From: Beta vulgaris subsp. vulgaris | Taxonomy: Eukaryota > Streptophyta > Magnoliopsida > Caryophyllales > Amaranthaceae | Assembly: GCF_026745355.1 (NCBI RefSeq) | Contig: NC_079205.1 | Coordinates: 44,298,487-44,362,486 of the forward strand | Direction of reading: 5' to 3' | DNA: 64,000 nucleotides | Part shown: piece after piece, positions 11,830 through 22,259 of the stretch | How positions within the stretch are numbered: position 1 is the stretch's first letter | Layout: each line of letters begins with the position of its first letter | The notes under the pieces: model-generated | What the model was told of the DNA's origin: nothing | Seen by the model: only the letters and a program-made list of their open reading frames with translations | Databases searched by the model: none | Translations under genes and position numbers: made by a program

Positions 11830-12691
11830 CTCATCGTTCCCATCCTGTGGAACTAATAATCAGTGACATAAATAAGGGAACTCAAACGAGATCTCAATTG
11901 AAAAACTTTTGTGCTTTTCATGCTTTTCTTTCTATGTTGGAACCTAGGAATCATGAAGAAGCTCTCACTGATGCTGATTGGATCATAGATATGCAGGATG
12001 AACTTCATCAATTTGAAAGGAACAAAGTTTGGCACCTCGAACCTAAACTAAACATAACAAGGTTATTGGTTTAAAGTGGGTGTTTCGAAACAAATTAGAT
12101 GAGTTCGGAACCATAATAAGAAACAAGGCCAGGTTAGTTGTGAAAGGATACAATCAACAGGAAGGCATTGATTATGAAGAAACTTTTGCTCCAGTTGCAA
12201 GATTGGAAGCAATTAGAATCTTCATAGCTTTTGCTGCCTTCATGGGTTTTAAATTGTATCAAATGGATGTAAAATGTGCTTTTCTAAATGGTTATCTTAA
12301 TGAGGAGGTATTTGTAGAACAACCTCCAGGTTTTGAAAATAAAGAATTTCCTAATCATGTCTTTAAGCTTGACAAAGCTCTTTATGGGTTAAAGCAAGCT
12401 CCAAGAGCATGGTATGAAAGACTTTCTAAGTTCCTTCTTGAAAATGAGTTTAAAAGAGGAAAATTGGATCGAACCTTGTTTTTAAAATCAAAAGGAAAAC
12501 ATTTATTAGTTGTTCAAATATATGTTGATGATATTATATTTGGTGCCACTAATGAATCTTTGTGCAAGGACTTTGCTAATCTCATGAGTAAAGAATTTGA
12601 AATGAGTATGATGGGTGAGCTCAACTTCTTCTTGGGGTTGCAAATCAAGCAAACAGAAGAAGGAATCTACATCCATCAAAAAAGTACATAA
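11830..12691 (+). pseudogene. Copia reverse transcriptase (RVT_2)
   Basis: The longest open frame is 12080-12691, 203 residues. It shows [12 protein letters not shown], the [14 protein letters not shown] block, [13 protein letters not shown] with the first catalytic Asp, [13 protein letters not shown], and the catalytic YVDD at about 12531. Upstream, EALTDADWIIDMQDELHQFERNKVW at about 11960 is the usual start of this domain, one frame away. The polymerase core looks intact in itself. The frame ends at 12691 with IYIHQ and continues in another frame. Confidence 0.95.
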
Positions 12692-13440
12692 AGGAACTAT
12701 TGAAAAAGTATGGTTTGGAAGCATCCAAAGTAATCATACACCTATGGGAATTCAACCAGATTGGATGAAGATTCTATAGGAACAAGTGTGGATCAAACCA
12801 AGTATCGAGGTATGATTGGCTCATTACTATATCTAACTGCAAGTCGTCCTGATATTGCTTTCAGTGTAGGTTATGTGCAAGGTTTCAAGCCAATCCAAAG
12901 GAATCTCACCTCATAGCTGTGAAGAGAATCCTAAGATACCTCAAGGGAACAGATGATTTAAGCCTATTCTATTCGAGAAGTGATACCTTTGAATTAAAGA
13001 GATTTGCGGATGCTGACTATGTAGGAGATCTGGTCAATAGAAGAGTACATCAGGTATGGTTCAGTTCCTTAGTCATAGTTTAGTTTCTTGGAGCACCAAG
13101 AAGCAAAACACAGTTGCTTTATCTACAGCGAGGCTGAATATGTTGCAGCAGCAGCATGTTGTTCCCAAATGCTATGGATAAAACAACAACTACGTGACTA
13201 TGGAATTACTTTGAATGTGTTCCCATCTATTGTGATAATACTAGTGCTATTAGTATTTCTAAAGATCCCTGCATCATTCAAGAGTCAAACACATCCATAT
13301 TAGGCATCACTTTCTGAAAGATAATGTTGAAAAGGGTCTTATTAAAATGGAATTCTGTGAGACTGAACGTCAAATTGCAGACATTTGACAAACCCTTAAA
13401 TAGGGATAGGTTTGAGAAATTGAGACTTGAACTTGGCTTA
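12692..13440 (+). pseudogene. Copia RNase H, frameshifted
   Basis: Pieces in shifting frames read YRGMIGSLLYLTASRPDI (about 12805), LRYLKGT (about 12935), FADADYVGD (about 13005), an SEAEYVAAAACCSQMLWI block (about 13128-13180) and LIKMEFCETERQIADI (about 13340). These are the standard landmarks of the copia RNase H domain, which removes the RNA template. At least five frame changes are needed to read through. Confidence 0.88.
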
Positions 13441-16275
13441 ATTAAATTGAAATGATTGCTACAATATTCCCCTTTGTGTTAATTCTTTGGCATTATGTTT
13501 GGATGTGCATTTTCGATGTTTTTATTTGCTTAAATACATCACAATTCTTATATGATTATTTCATATGTATAAGTAAAAATGTCTGAAAACTGCTCACCAA
13601 TGTCCAATAATATTCCCCTTATTGTTCATAGACAATTCTATGCCTTAAGTGATGACAAAGGATTAAAAGAATTAATGGTGTTCCAAAGTAGCAAAATTTC
13701 TTTGTTTCCATTCATTGTTCCCAAACGCTGTTCCCAGCGTATTAAGTTTAGATTTTTTTCTTTCAAAATTCAAAAAATCCAAAAATATTCTGTTCAAATT
13801 TTTATTCCTAAAAATCTGATTTTTCTCTATATCTCTCAAGTTAGTTGAAGATATTTTTTATATAGAAGATTTTTTTCTTCAAAAACGTGTATATACCGGT
13901 TTATATTTTTCTTTCCTTAAACAAAACAAATTAATTTTTTTTCCTTCTCATAAAACCGAAAATACTCCACAAAATATGACCCAAAAACACTTCTCACTCT
14001 CTCTCCTCCCACAAAGCCGAAAAACCCTCTCCTTCTCTATTAAATTGAATCACCACCCCATGGATACTCCCAATTCTTCATCAGAATTCTAAGGAAAAGG
14101 AAGAAAATGAGAAACGTTGAAATGGAGGTTGAAGAACATCATGCAACAAGTGAGGGGGAATCAGATGTTCCGAGAGAGGAACACAAGAGTTGCTCGAAAA
14201 AATTCCACGGCATCTAGGTATGTCATGGACTTTTTATTGATGTTTCTTGGTGAAAAGAGTAAATTTCGTCAATTGCTTAATATGATTAAGTTTCAAGGTT
14301 GGGAAATCTTTTGTGAAATGTTATGGAAATAGTTTGATTCCTAAATATGGATGAATTTTGTGAAAACTTTTCCATGGATGAAGAAGGAAATTGTTCCACT
14401 TGGTAAAGGAACTCAAATTGATTTTAATGCTAAAATTTGGGTAAATTGCTTGGTGTTCCCGTGAGAGGACACGATGTTTATTTCAAGAAACAACGTGGTC
14501 CTATCCATTTTCGCGATTTCTTTTGATCAATTGATTGTTAAGTATGGTGGTCAAAAGGGAAAAACATTTCTTGATCATAATCTTCTTTCCCTTACACAAA
14601 ATTTTTTCACATCCTAAGAAAGCTTTATTGCCTCGTCTTTCCAAACGTGCTCAAGTTAGCATGTTGGATTATTTTTATTCATTGTTTAGCCTCTCAACAC
14701 ATAAACTTTCCTCTTAATGATTCAACACATTGAGTCATTGATTAAAATGGTTTGTTGTTGGCTATGGAGTTAGTAACCGAAATTCTACTTAGTAATTAAT
14801 GTGAAAATTTCGGGAACTCATCCATTGGTGTATCCACGGGAAATATGTTGAATGTGCGTGCCTTGAATAACTTGAATGTTTGTGTTGTGAATGGAGAAGT
14901 TATAAGGGAGGTGCTAACTTGATGATGATGAGGATGATGATGGTATGATGAAGTGGAAGAAGAAGAAGAAAAAAGAATTGAAGAGAAGAAAAAGAAAAGG
15001 AAAAAGAAAAGAAAAGAAAATGAAAAAGAAAAAGGAAGCTAAGAAGAAAGGGAAGAAGGTGGTGAAACCGATTGCAAAAGCACTAGAGCTAGTCAAAGGT
15101 TCAAAAATGAAAGTGCTTAATTTTCCTTTGCTTGATGCGAGAAAGTTTTGAGGAAGATGAAGTAGGTGATTGATAGGGAAGATTATGAATCTAACCTACC
15201 TCCTTCTAGGGAACCGACTCCTGTTCCATGGAAACCAATCCTCCTTTTCCTCCATCTCCACAAAAATCTGCCTCACCTCTACCTAGCACCACAAAATGAC
15301 TATCCCTCCCTCTACCTCAAAACCCTCCTGTTCTGTTCCTAAAGCTAAGGAAACATGTTGTTCCCATTCTAGAGGAACAACCTGCTGTTCCCAAACCTAA
15401 GGAACAAACACCGCACCCAATCCTTCTCAAAGCTCCCTCTCTTCTCAAAATCCTACCATTGGTTCTACATATACTCTAGCTCATGCTAGAAGTTGGATTT
15501 TTGTTTCTCTTGGTTATGGGTCATTCGGAAGCAATGATGGAGTTTGCTACGGAAGCTAAGGATTTAATGATGGTTGTAAAAGGGGTTATGCACAAAGTTG
15601 ACAAAGCCTTGGATGGACAACAAGATATGGCTCGGCTTGGTGAACTTTCTTCCTCCATTCAAGCAATGAACTCTAGTTGTTGAAGTTGGAAGAATTGTGC
15701 TCAAGGGAATGACATTGGCCGAAAATCATCAAGAAGTGATGGCAAAGCTTCATGATGTGGTGGAAGAAGTGAGCAACCTCCCTCTCCTAAACCATAAACT
15801 TTTCTAGTTTAGTTTGTTTTGTGTGGGAACATGAACTTTTTAATTTTGTCTTTTCTATCTTCTCCTTTAATCATGCTACAATGGAACTTTTATTTGCTAA
15901 TTCTAAGTTTGATCTTTTTGCATGTGTGCGTCTAAATGAATGGCTAATATTCTTGGATTGCGGTTTTTGAGAGTTGAATGCTTTATTTGCTTATACTAAC
16001 CAATTATTTCTTACAAGTTTGGTGGTGTGATGTGTTTAGTAATAATATTCATCTTTTTGAAATCGTGGACTATGTTTTTGAAGATGCCAAAGGGGGAAAG
16101 ATAAGGCAAATCAGAGTAAATTTTTTTTGTCATGGATTATGTTCTCATATGTCTTCTTTACAAAATAAAATAACGAGTCTATAATACTTAATTTAACTTG
16201 GTTACATACTTTGTTAAAATTATTTTATATGACTTATGTGTATTATTTTTAGTATATGCCTTTTGTTGCATCTTC
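13441..16275 (+). pseudogene. Extra (env-like) region of the copia element, degenerate
   Basis: This is 2.8 kb between RNase H and the polypurine tract. It contains broken frames: 14117-14332 (includes SRYVMDFLLMFLG and FQGWEIF), a very Lys-rich stretch at 14945-15151, Pro/Ser-rich text at 15180-15470, and a helical segment at 15483-15800 (HSEAMMEFATEAKDLM, VDKALDGQQDMARL). Sireviruses commonly carry an extra ORF here, sometimes called env-like, with unclear function. I see no certain signal peptide or membrane segment and do not claim an envelope protein. Confidence 0.6.
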
Positions 16276-16288
16276 AAAAAGGGGGAAA
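16276..16288 (+). promoter_or_regulatory. Polypurine tract of the copia element
   Basis: AAAAAGGGGGAAA directly precedes the 3' LTR and would prime plus-strand DNA synthesis. Confidence 0.93.
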
Positions 16289-16289
16289 T

Positions 16290-17807
16290 TGTTGACCCTT
16301 GAGTTTTGAAGATGACCTAACCACAAAAGACATAGTATATTTTATTTATGTTGTTGCAAGGTAATTCATGCTCGAGCTAAGAGAATACTTGATTGAAGAT
16401 TAAACGGAGAATTAATCAAGATCGAAGTAAAGATGTTCGAAGATGAAGAATCAAGCATGGAATGAAGATTAGAATACATTAGGGTATTAATCTTCTGTTA
16501 AGGTTGAGTAAAGCTTTATTAAGTTCGTGGTGAATTCTCAAAGGAACTTGGTTCTGTTCCCATGAAAGGAACAGACCTGGCACTATAGGAAATCAAGTAT
16601 AGGGAACAGACTTAAAACTAATTTAGGAACTCTAAGAGACTAATATGTGCGCCTAAGTTAAATTGTGCCCAATATAGTTGTTAGAGTTTTTAGGGATATT
16701 TTGACTAAGATCCATATTTTAGGAATTAGTTTAAGTTTGTTAGGAAAAGATTTTAAAAGATTTTCTGATTTTAAATTAACTGATTTTCAAATCTTATCTT
16801 TTATATTTTATTTTTATCTTTTATATTTTATTTAAAAGATTTGTTTTCGAAAATATATATTTCCGGTTTTTAAATGTTTCGGATTTTTAAAATATAAAAT
16901 TTTTCCTTTTATAAAAGATATTTGAAAAAGATATTTTTCCTAAAAACTAGCTAAAGTATTTTATTTATTTATTTCCTAAAATTGATTGACACGCCTAAAT
17001 TACTGCTACACGTTTATGTAGTTAGTGGATTTAGTGGCTATAGTTAATTATCCTCCAAGTATTTAATTAAATTAAATAAGTTAATTATTCTCCAAGTTTT
17101 GAAAACCACGTAATGTATTATGTTCTCTTATGAAGTGAAGTAGTGGATTAGTGGATGCTTTACATGACATGGAATAATTAATTTAATTTAATTAATTAAT
17201 TAAATCATGGAGACATGTGATAATGGTTAATTAGTGGAGATACATGTCTTGTCTTAATGTCTATAAATAGGCGCCTAATTCATTTGAGAAAATGTGTCTG
17301 ACTTAGTTAATTTGTCTTAAGTTATCTAAAGTGTCAGTGCCTTTCCTTAAGAGAATTCATACTTACATTAATCGAGTTTATTACTCTTCCATTTTTTACA
17401 AAGTGTATTTTTGAAAAAAGGGTTTGAGTGAACTCTTGTAAGTGTAGAAAGCTTTGAGTGAAGCAGAAAGAGAAAGAGAAAGAGAAAGGAACTTCGAGTG
17501 AAGTTTGAGAGAAACGTCAGTTGTGGGAACTGTCGTTGGGAACTTGAGTTGAGTGACTTAAGTTGAGAATCGAGAGAAAGTAATAGTTGTAATCAGAGTT
17601 GTTTTGGCCTATTATAGTGGAAAGTTGTTTAAAATCCCTTGTGGTCGAGGTTGTTTCTTCCTACTAGGCCTAGGAAGTTTTTCCTCGAAAATCTCTCGTG
17701 TTCCCATTGTTTGTTCCCATGTTTACTTTTAATTCCGCAAAAAGTATAGCTTATTCTCTCACTATAATACACCCCCCCCCCTCTTATAGTGCTCATATTA
17801 TACAACA
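16290..17807 (+). repeat. 3' LTR of the copia element
   Basis: It runs TGTTGACCCTTGAG to ...ATTATACAACA, 1518 bp, matching the 5' LTR along its whole length with mostly short indels. The flanking AAAAG at 17808-17812 equals the left flank. Confidence 0.97.
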
Positions 17808-17812
17808 AAAAG

Positions 17813-18089
17813 AAAATAAAGTGAAATTAAAGTGTGGATGTTCCAGGTTTGGTAATTATTGTTAAAGGTGTTTGAAAAAAAAAGCTTCACTTTTCCTTAT
17901 GAGCACCACTTTTCTAGAACTTCTCACACCCATACCTTCAGCATTCATTACAGCCCATATAAATCCCTCATGATTCTTTACATATAACGTAGTCCCGTGG
18001 CAGTGGAGAGTGAGAAGATGTGCAAGCGTATGGTAGGATATAGTCAATGGAATGGAGCCTTGAGCAATTATTTGACCCTTTCAAACACA
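17813..18089. other. Gypsy remainder and junction with MULE-1
   Basis: This stretch is contiguous with 6885 before the copia insertion. Somewhere here the gypsy-derived sequence gives way to MULE-1 coding sequence. A 61-residue minus-strand ORF (17862-18047) matches nothing I know. Confidence 0.4.
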
Positions 18090-18509
18090 CGCCCTAAGAG
18101 TGAAGAGGAGGGTTATTTGCCTGTTAGATAAAGGAAAAGGGTGGGTGTAATTGTTAAGTTTAAGTGGTGTGTTGGGTAAAGGTTCCCTACAACACTAGTG
18201 GAAAAAACCTTATATGTCACTTAGTATCAGATGCTTTTTTTTGTAAAATCGCATCCGAAAATAAACCAAAAAATGGGAAGGATATTTGGCCAAAAAAAAT
18301 CTGATGCGGTCCTCAAAAAACCGCATCAGATTAAAAAATCGATGCGGTTTTTTTAAAATCTGATGCGGTTTGGTGGACTGCATCAAATTTGTAAGATTTT
18401 TTTTCAATTTGGCCAGCACAAAAAACCGCGGCGCATGAAACATAAACAACCCAAACTGTAAAATCCCATACTCAGCCCAACACGGTTTTTTAAGAATAAT
18501 GGATGAAAG

Positions 18510-18772
18510 CATTATTAGGCCCGGGCTATGCCCCGGGCAAGAAAAAATTTCATTTATTAATATAATACTTTATGATAATAACACTAAATACAACTTTAGT
18601 CTAGTGGTTAAGACTTTAGTATATGTACATGAGGTATCGGGATCAAATCCTATACTATGCAATTTCTAAATTTTTTTATTGTACATGGATTACATGAAGT
18701 AAAACTCCCTAGGGGGAGCGCCATGTGGCACATTTTCTTGTTTATGCACGCCTTTTAATATATTTGTATAAG
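18510..18772 (-). mobile_element. Non-autonomous Helitron inside the CACTA element
   Basis: In reverse orientation it matches the Helitron at 46842-47093 along its length: the CCCGGGCTATGCCCCGGG hairpin at 18520-18538 corresponds to the 3' hairpin, and GCACGCCTTTTAATATATT at 18746-18765 to the 5' end. The terminal CTAG is degraded here, so the ends are approximate. Confidence 0.8.
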
Positions 18773-18791
18773 CATCATGTTGTTTATAACC

Positions 18792-18998
18792 CTCTCTCCT
18801 CACACGCGGCCCCCCTCTCTCCTAACTCCCTCATCTCTCCTCACAAAACCTAACTCCTTCCTCTCTCCTCACACGCGGCCTCTCTCTCTCCTAACTCCCT
18901 TCTCTCTCCTTACAAAACCTAACTCCCTCCTCTCTCCTCACACGCGGCCCCTCTCTCTCCTCAAACCCTAACTCCTCCTCTCTACCCCTCTGACTCTC
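18792..18998. repeat. CT-rich tandem repeat, unit about 69 bp
   Basis: About two and a half copies of a unit with CTCTCTCCTCACACGCGG followed by CTAACTCC words start at about 18792, 18861 and 18929. The plus-strand ORF at 18777-18971 (repeated SLLTPSSLLTKPN) is only a translation of this repeat. Confidence 0.85.
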
Positions 18999-20128
18999 CT
19001 TAAACCCTAACTCCCCAAATTCTCACTCACCTCTCTCTTTCTCGTCGAATTAAAAAGAACATCGAAAAAGATCGAAAAAGAGAGCGAAAATGGAAGATCG
19101 AAAATGAAGAACGAAATGAAGAGCGAAACGAAGAACGAAGAATTGAAGATATGTACACAAGAAATCGATTAGGTGTTTTTTTTTCGTTTATTTTGAGATT
19201 TTGTTTTTAGATCTGGTTTTGGATTTAGGTTTTTATTTCGTTTTTTTAGGCTTCCATTTTCGAAATTTTTTTTGTTCGAACTCTTAATTTTCCTCCATTT
19301 TCTAAGTTTGATTTTTTCGTATATATTGAAATTTTAAATCTAATTTTCGTTTCGTTTCGTATAATTTGTATATTGCAATTTTCGTAAAATAAGTTTTTAG
19401 ATCGAATTTTTGTCGTTTATTTTGGTATAGTTCTTAATTTTTGTCGTTTATTTCGGTATAGTTCTTAGTGACTGGATAATTATTGTCGTTATTTTGGAAT
19501 TTAGTTCGTAATTTTCTGTATATATATAATATTCTTATTTATATGTTTGGTAATAAAATAAATGTTGTGCCCAGATTCTTATTTATATATGTTTGGTAAT
19601 ATGTTGGTAATAATATTGCGCCAATTGAGTTGAGTCTCAATTGAGCGGAATGTTAAAGCTGCAGACCTGCCGCTGCGGGTCTGCAACTTTTTTTTACCAC
19701 TATTTTCCACATACTGATGCGGTTCTTATGTAAAACCGCATCGGTATGTAAATTTAGTGACGCGGTTTTATCTTAAAATCGCATCAGTCAATATGATTAA
19801 CTGATGCAGTTTTATGGTAAAATCGCATCAGTAAATCATTTTCTGATGCGATTTTGGACCACATCAGAAAATGTTTGTAAGCTGTTGCAAACCCACCTGA
19901 TGCGGACCAAAACTGCATCAGAAAGGCCAGTTTTGACCGCATCAGGTGGGGTTTTTTCCACTAGTGCAAGGGAGGCATTCAAAGAAGTTGTAGCAAAGTA
20001 GGCTATATTACAGGGCAGGAAGGTGAAGATTAGTCACAACAACAACAACAAACAGCAACAAATTGGGATTAAGTGCATAAATGGATGCCCTTTGTACTTG
20101 TATGCAGCATTGCAGCTTGGGACACAAG

Positions 20129-22259
20129 TACTAGTAGAATAAATGCTTATTGTTGCGGTCATTAAGTGGTCTATTGCTGTGGTTTTGGTTGCGCATCAAT
20201 TAAGGGGGCAACAATATGTAATTAATATATTGCTGCAATTTTAAACCGCAGCAATATTTGAACATATTGCTGCGGTTTCTAGGTAAAACCGCAACAATAT
20301 ATTTATTTCATAACAGATTTATAAAGCATATTGCTGCGGTTCCTGGCCAAAACCGCAGCAATATATTATACCTATTGTTGCGGTTCCTAGCAAAAACCGC
20401 AGCAATAGGTACTAGTACAAGTAATTTTTTTTTTGTTGGATTTTGCCATCAAATTTGAAAGACAAAAAGGCGGAAAGAAAATAAAACACTACTGATTTAA
20501 ACTAATGACAAAAATTATAATACAAAATTCAAAAAGATAAAAAAATACAAAACAAAACAGATTGAAGTATATATTATTACAATATATTTAAGGCAGATTA
20601 TAAATAAAATAAAAATTATAGTACCAAAAAAAACAGCAGATCTGAAAAGAAATTATAACAATTATCTTAAAAATCACCCAACATAAGAACAATAATGTAA
20701 CTCCAAAAAAAAAAATATAAGAAAAAATTTATACTACAACTATAATACTTCCTCTGTTTCTTTTTACTTGCAACAGTTTGACTTTCACGCTTGCCAATGC
20801 ATAATTTTAACCATCAATAAGTTTAATTGCCGATAAATAAAAATTATATAAAGTATATATTCGGAAAATATACATTCACACGAATCTAACAAGATCCCAC
20901 ATGAATATGTTTTTCCTTAACTATAAATCACCAAACATAAACTAAGTAGAGTTGGTGAATAGTGTAAAAGTCAAACTGTTGCAAGTAAAAAGAAACGGAG
21001 GAAGTATGATAATACCACAAAATACTAAATCTGAAAATATTATAACAACAATAACCAAAATAACAACTAGTACAAAAATCGAATGAAAAGTAACTAATTC
21101 CAATCGATCAATCGAAAAATTGCCCACTGTTATGGACTGAATCTAATACCCACACACTGAAATTCTCAAATCTTAACCCTTCATCAAAACAAAAACTGAC
21201 TCAAATTCTCATCCTCAAATGAAAACGACGATGCAGCAGCCTGCTATCTAACGAACGGTCATCGGACTGTGAAAAGAAATAATTATTTTGAAAAAATATA
21301 TTAAAACCTAATAATATATTAAAAAGTTAAGAAACTGAAAATCAAAAAAATCCTAAAGCAAAAAATCTAGATCTAAAAAAAGAAAAGGAAAAAAAGGAAA
21401 AAAAAAAAAAGAAAACGCAAAATTCGAGCAGTTAATGTCACGGTGGTTTGGCCATGGTTGATTGAAGCCATCTGCGAACGACGAACGGTGCGACATGGTG
21501 TCCCGGTGAGGACAAAAGAAAGAGGTTGACCGGTGAGGGAGAGAGAGAGGGGTCGAGGGTCAGAGAGAAAGATGACGGGTGTTGGTGGAGAGGTGCAAAA
21601 GATCTGGTGCGCCGTGGTGTCTTAGTGAGGCGAAAGAAATATGTTGACCGGTGAGAGAGAGAGAGGGGGGGGGTCAATGGGAGGGGTCTACGAGAGAGAG
21701 AGTGTGTCGACTGGAGGGGTCGGGAGTTTCAAAGAGGAGAGAGGGTGAGAGAGAGAGAGTCTGAAAGAGGAGAGAGAGAAAATGAGTGAAACTAATGAGA
21801 GGAAGAGAGAGAAGATGCGTGAAACCCTAGCTGGGCAATCGGGGCATGATTTGGTAATACGCCAATTTGGCCACTATTAGTAGATAAAATGAGCTGACTT
21901 GTTTCAACATTTTAAAGACTTAGATCTCTCATACCATAACATAAGCAAAATCTTTCCTTTTAATATTAATTTTAAAACCCTATTGATGCGGTTTTTTAGG
22001 AACCGCAACAATAGGTTCAAATAATATTTTTTAAATTTTATTTCAATATATTGCTGCGGTTTTTGCCAGAAACTGCAGCAATATGTTTGGTCAAATATTC
22101 AAAAAATTTCTATTGAAACAATATTGCTGCGGTTATCGGCCGAAATTGCAGCAATATGGTTATTTTATGTTTACTCTTTTCTTTAGACGTGAAATATTGC
22201 TGCGTATGGGTAAAACCTCAGCAATATCACCGCAACAATAAGCAATTATTCTACTAGTG
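20129..22259. mobile_element. CACTA transposon, family A, 2.13 kb, inverted relative to the copy at 55119
   Basis: It starts TACTAGTAGAATAA (first base changed from C) and ends TTATTCTACTAGTG at 22259. Subterminal TTGCTGCGGTTTT repeats lie at 20150-20405 and 21980-22240. The left end matches the right end of the 55119-56827 copy in reverse and vice versa, and the GA-rich block at 21430-21840 is the inverse of that copy's CT-rich block. The flanks AAG and AAT differ by one base. It interrupts MULE-1 coding sequence and carries a Stowaway MITE. Confidence 0.9.
20748..21004. mobile_element. Stowaway MITE nested in CACTA
   Basis: The TIR CTTCCTCTGTTTCTTTTTAC runs for about 38 bp and is inverted at the right end (...AAACGGAGGAAG), with TA duplication on both sides. 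Length 257 bp, non-coding. Confidence 0.92.

Larger units (their letters stand above)
6886..17807 (+). mobile_element. Full-length Ty1/copia retrotransposon, Sirevirus-like
   Basis: The element is 10,922 bp with LTRs at 6886-8406 and 16290-17807, both TGTTGACC...TACAACA. A primer-binding site is at 8409-8419 (initiator Met-tRNA type), a polypurine tract is at 16276-16288, and a perfect 5-bp duplication AAAAG lies at 6881-6885 and 17808-17812. Internal order is gag, protease, integrase, reverse transcriptase, RNase H, then about 2.8 kb of extra sequence before the 3' LTR. The order protease-integrase-RT defines Ty1/copia. The 1.5 kb LTRs and the extra region suggest the Sirevirus (SIRE/Maximus) lineage. 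It lies inside the degenerate gypsy element. Coding frames are broken by many one-base shifts, and the LTR pair is very similar, so the insertion looks young. Confidence 0.97.
18193..19966. mobile_element. CACTA transposon, family B, 1.77 kb, non-autonomous
   Basis: The ends are CACTAGTGGAAAAAA at 18193 and TTTTTTCCACTAGTG at 19966, a perfect TIR, with a 3-bp duplication CAA at 18190-18192 and 19967-19969. Subterminal copies of TGATGCGGTTTT / AAAACCGCATCA occur at both ends (18300-18375, 19715-19950). It has no transposase frame. It contains an inverted Helitron and a CT-rich tandem repeat, and it splits the MULE-1 coding sequence. Confidence 0.96.
18090..20128 (+). pseudogene. MULE-1 transposase, N-terminal fragments split by a CACTA element
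   Basis: Joining 18192 to 19970 across the CACTA copy and one CAA duplication gives RFPTREAFKEVVAK, then (after one stop) AILQGRKVKISH, then IKCINGCPLYLYAALQLGTQ. This matches the MULE N-terminal DNA-binding region (F-x-x-REAFKE...CPWxLxA). The second break at 20128 is the CACTA insertion at 20129. In-frame stops upstream of RFPT and at AK-stop-AI show decay. The region preceding it, PB1-like in MULE-2, is missing. Confidence 0.75.

Noticed and set aside
14945..15151. Very Lys-rich ORF as a possible nuclear protein gene
   Set aside because: It lies in the extra region of the copia element within an AAG-rich stretch; not an independent gene.
18777..18971. ORF with repeated Leu-Leu-Thr-Pro-Ser units
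   Set aside because: Direct translation of a 69-bp CT-rich tandem repeat inside a CACTA element.
19657..19693. GC-rich hairpin followed by a T run, resembling an intrinsic terminator
   Set aside because: This is plant nuclear DNA inside a CACTA element; bacterial-type termination does not apply.
21438..21677. Minus-strand 79-residue ORF
   Set aside because: Inverse of the CT-rich block shared by family A CACTA copies; no domain and no conserved start.
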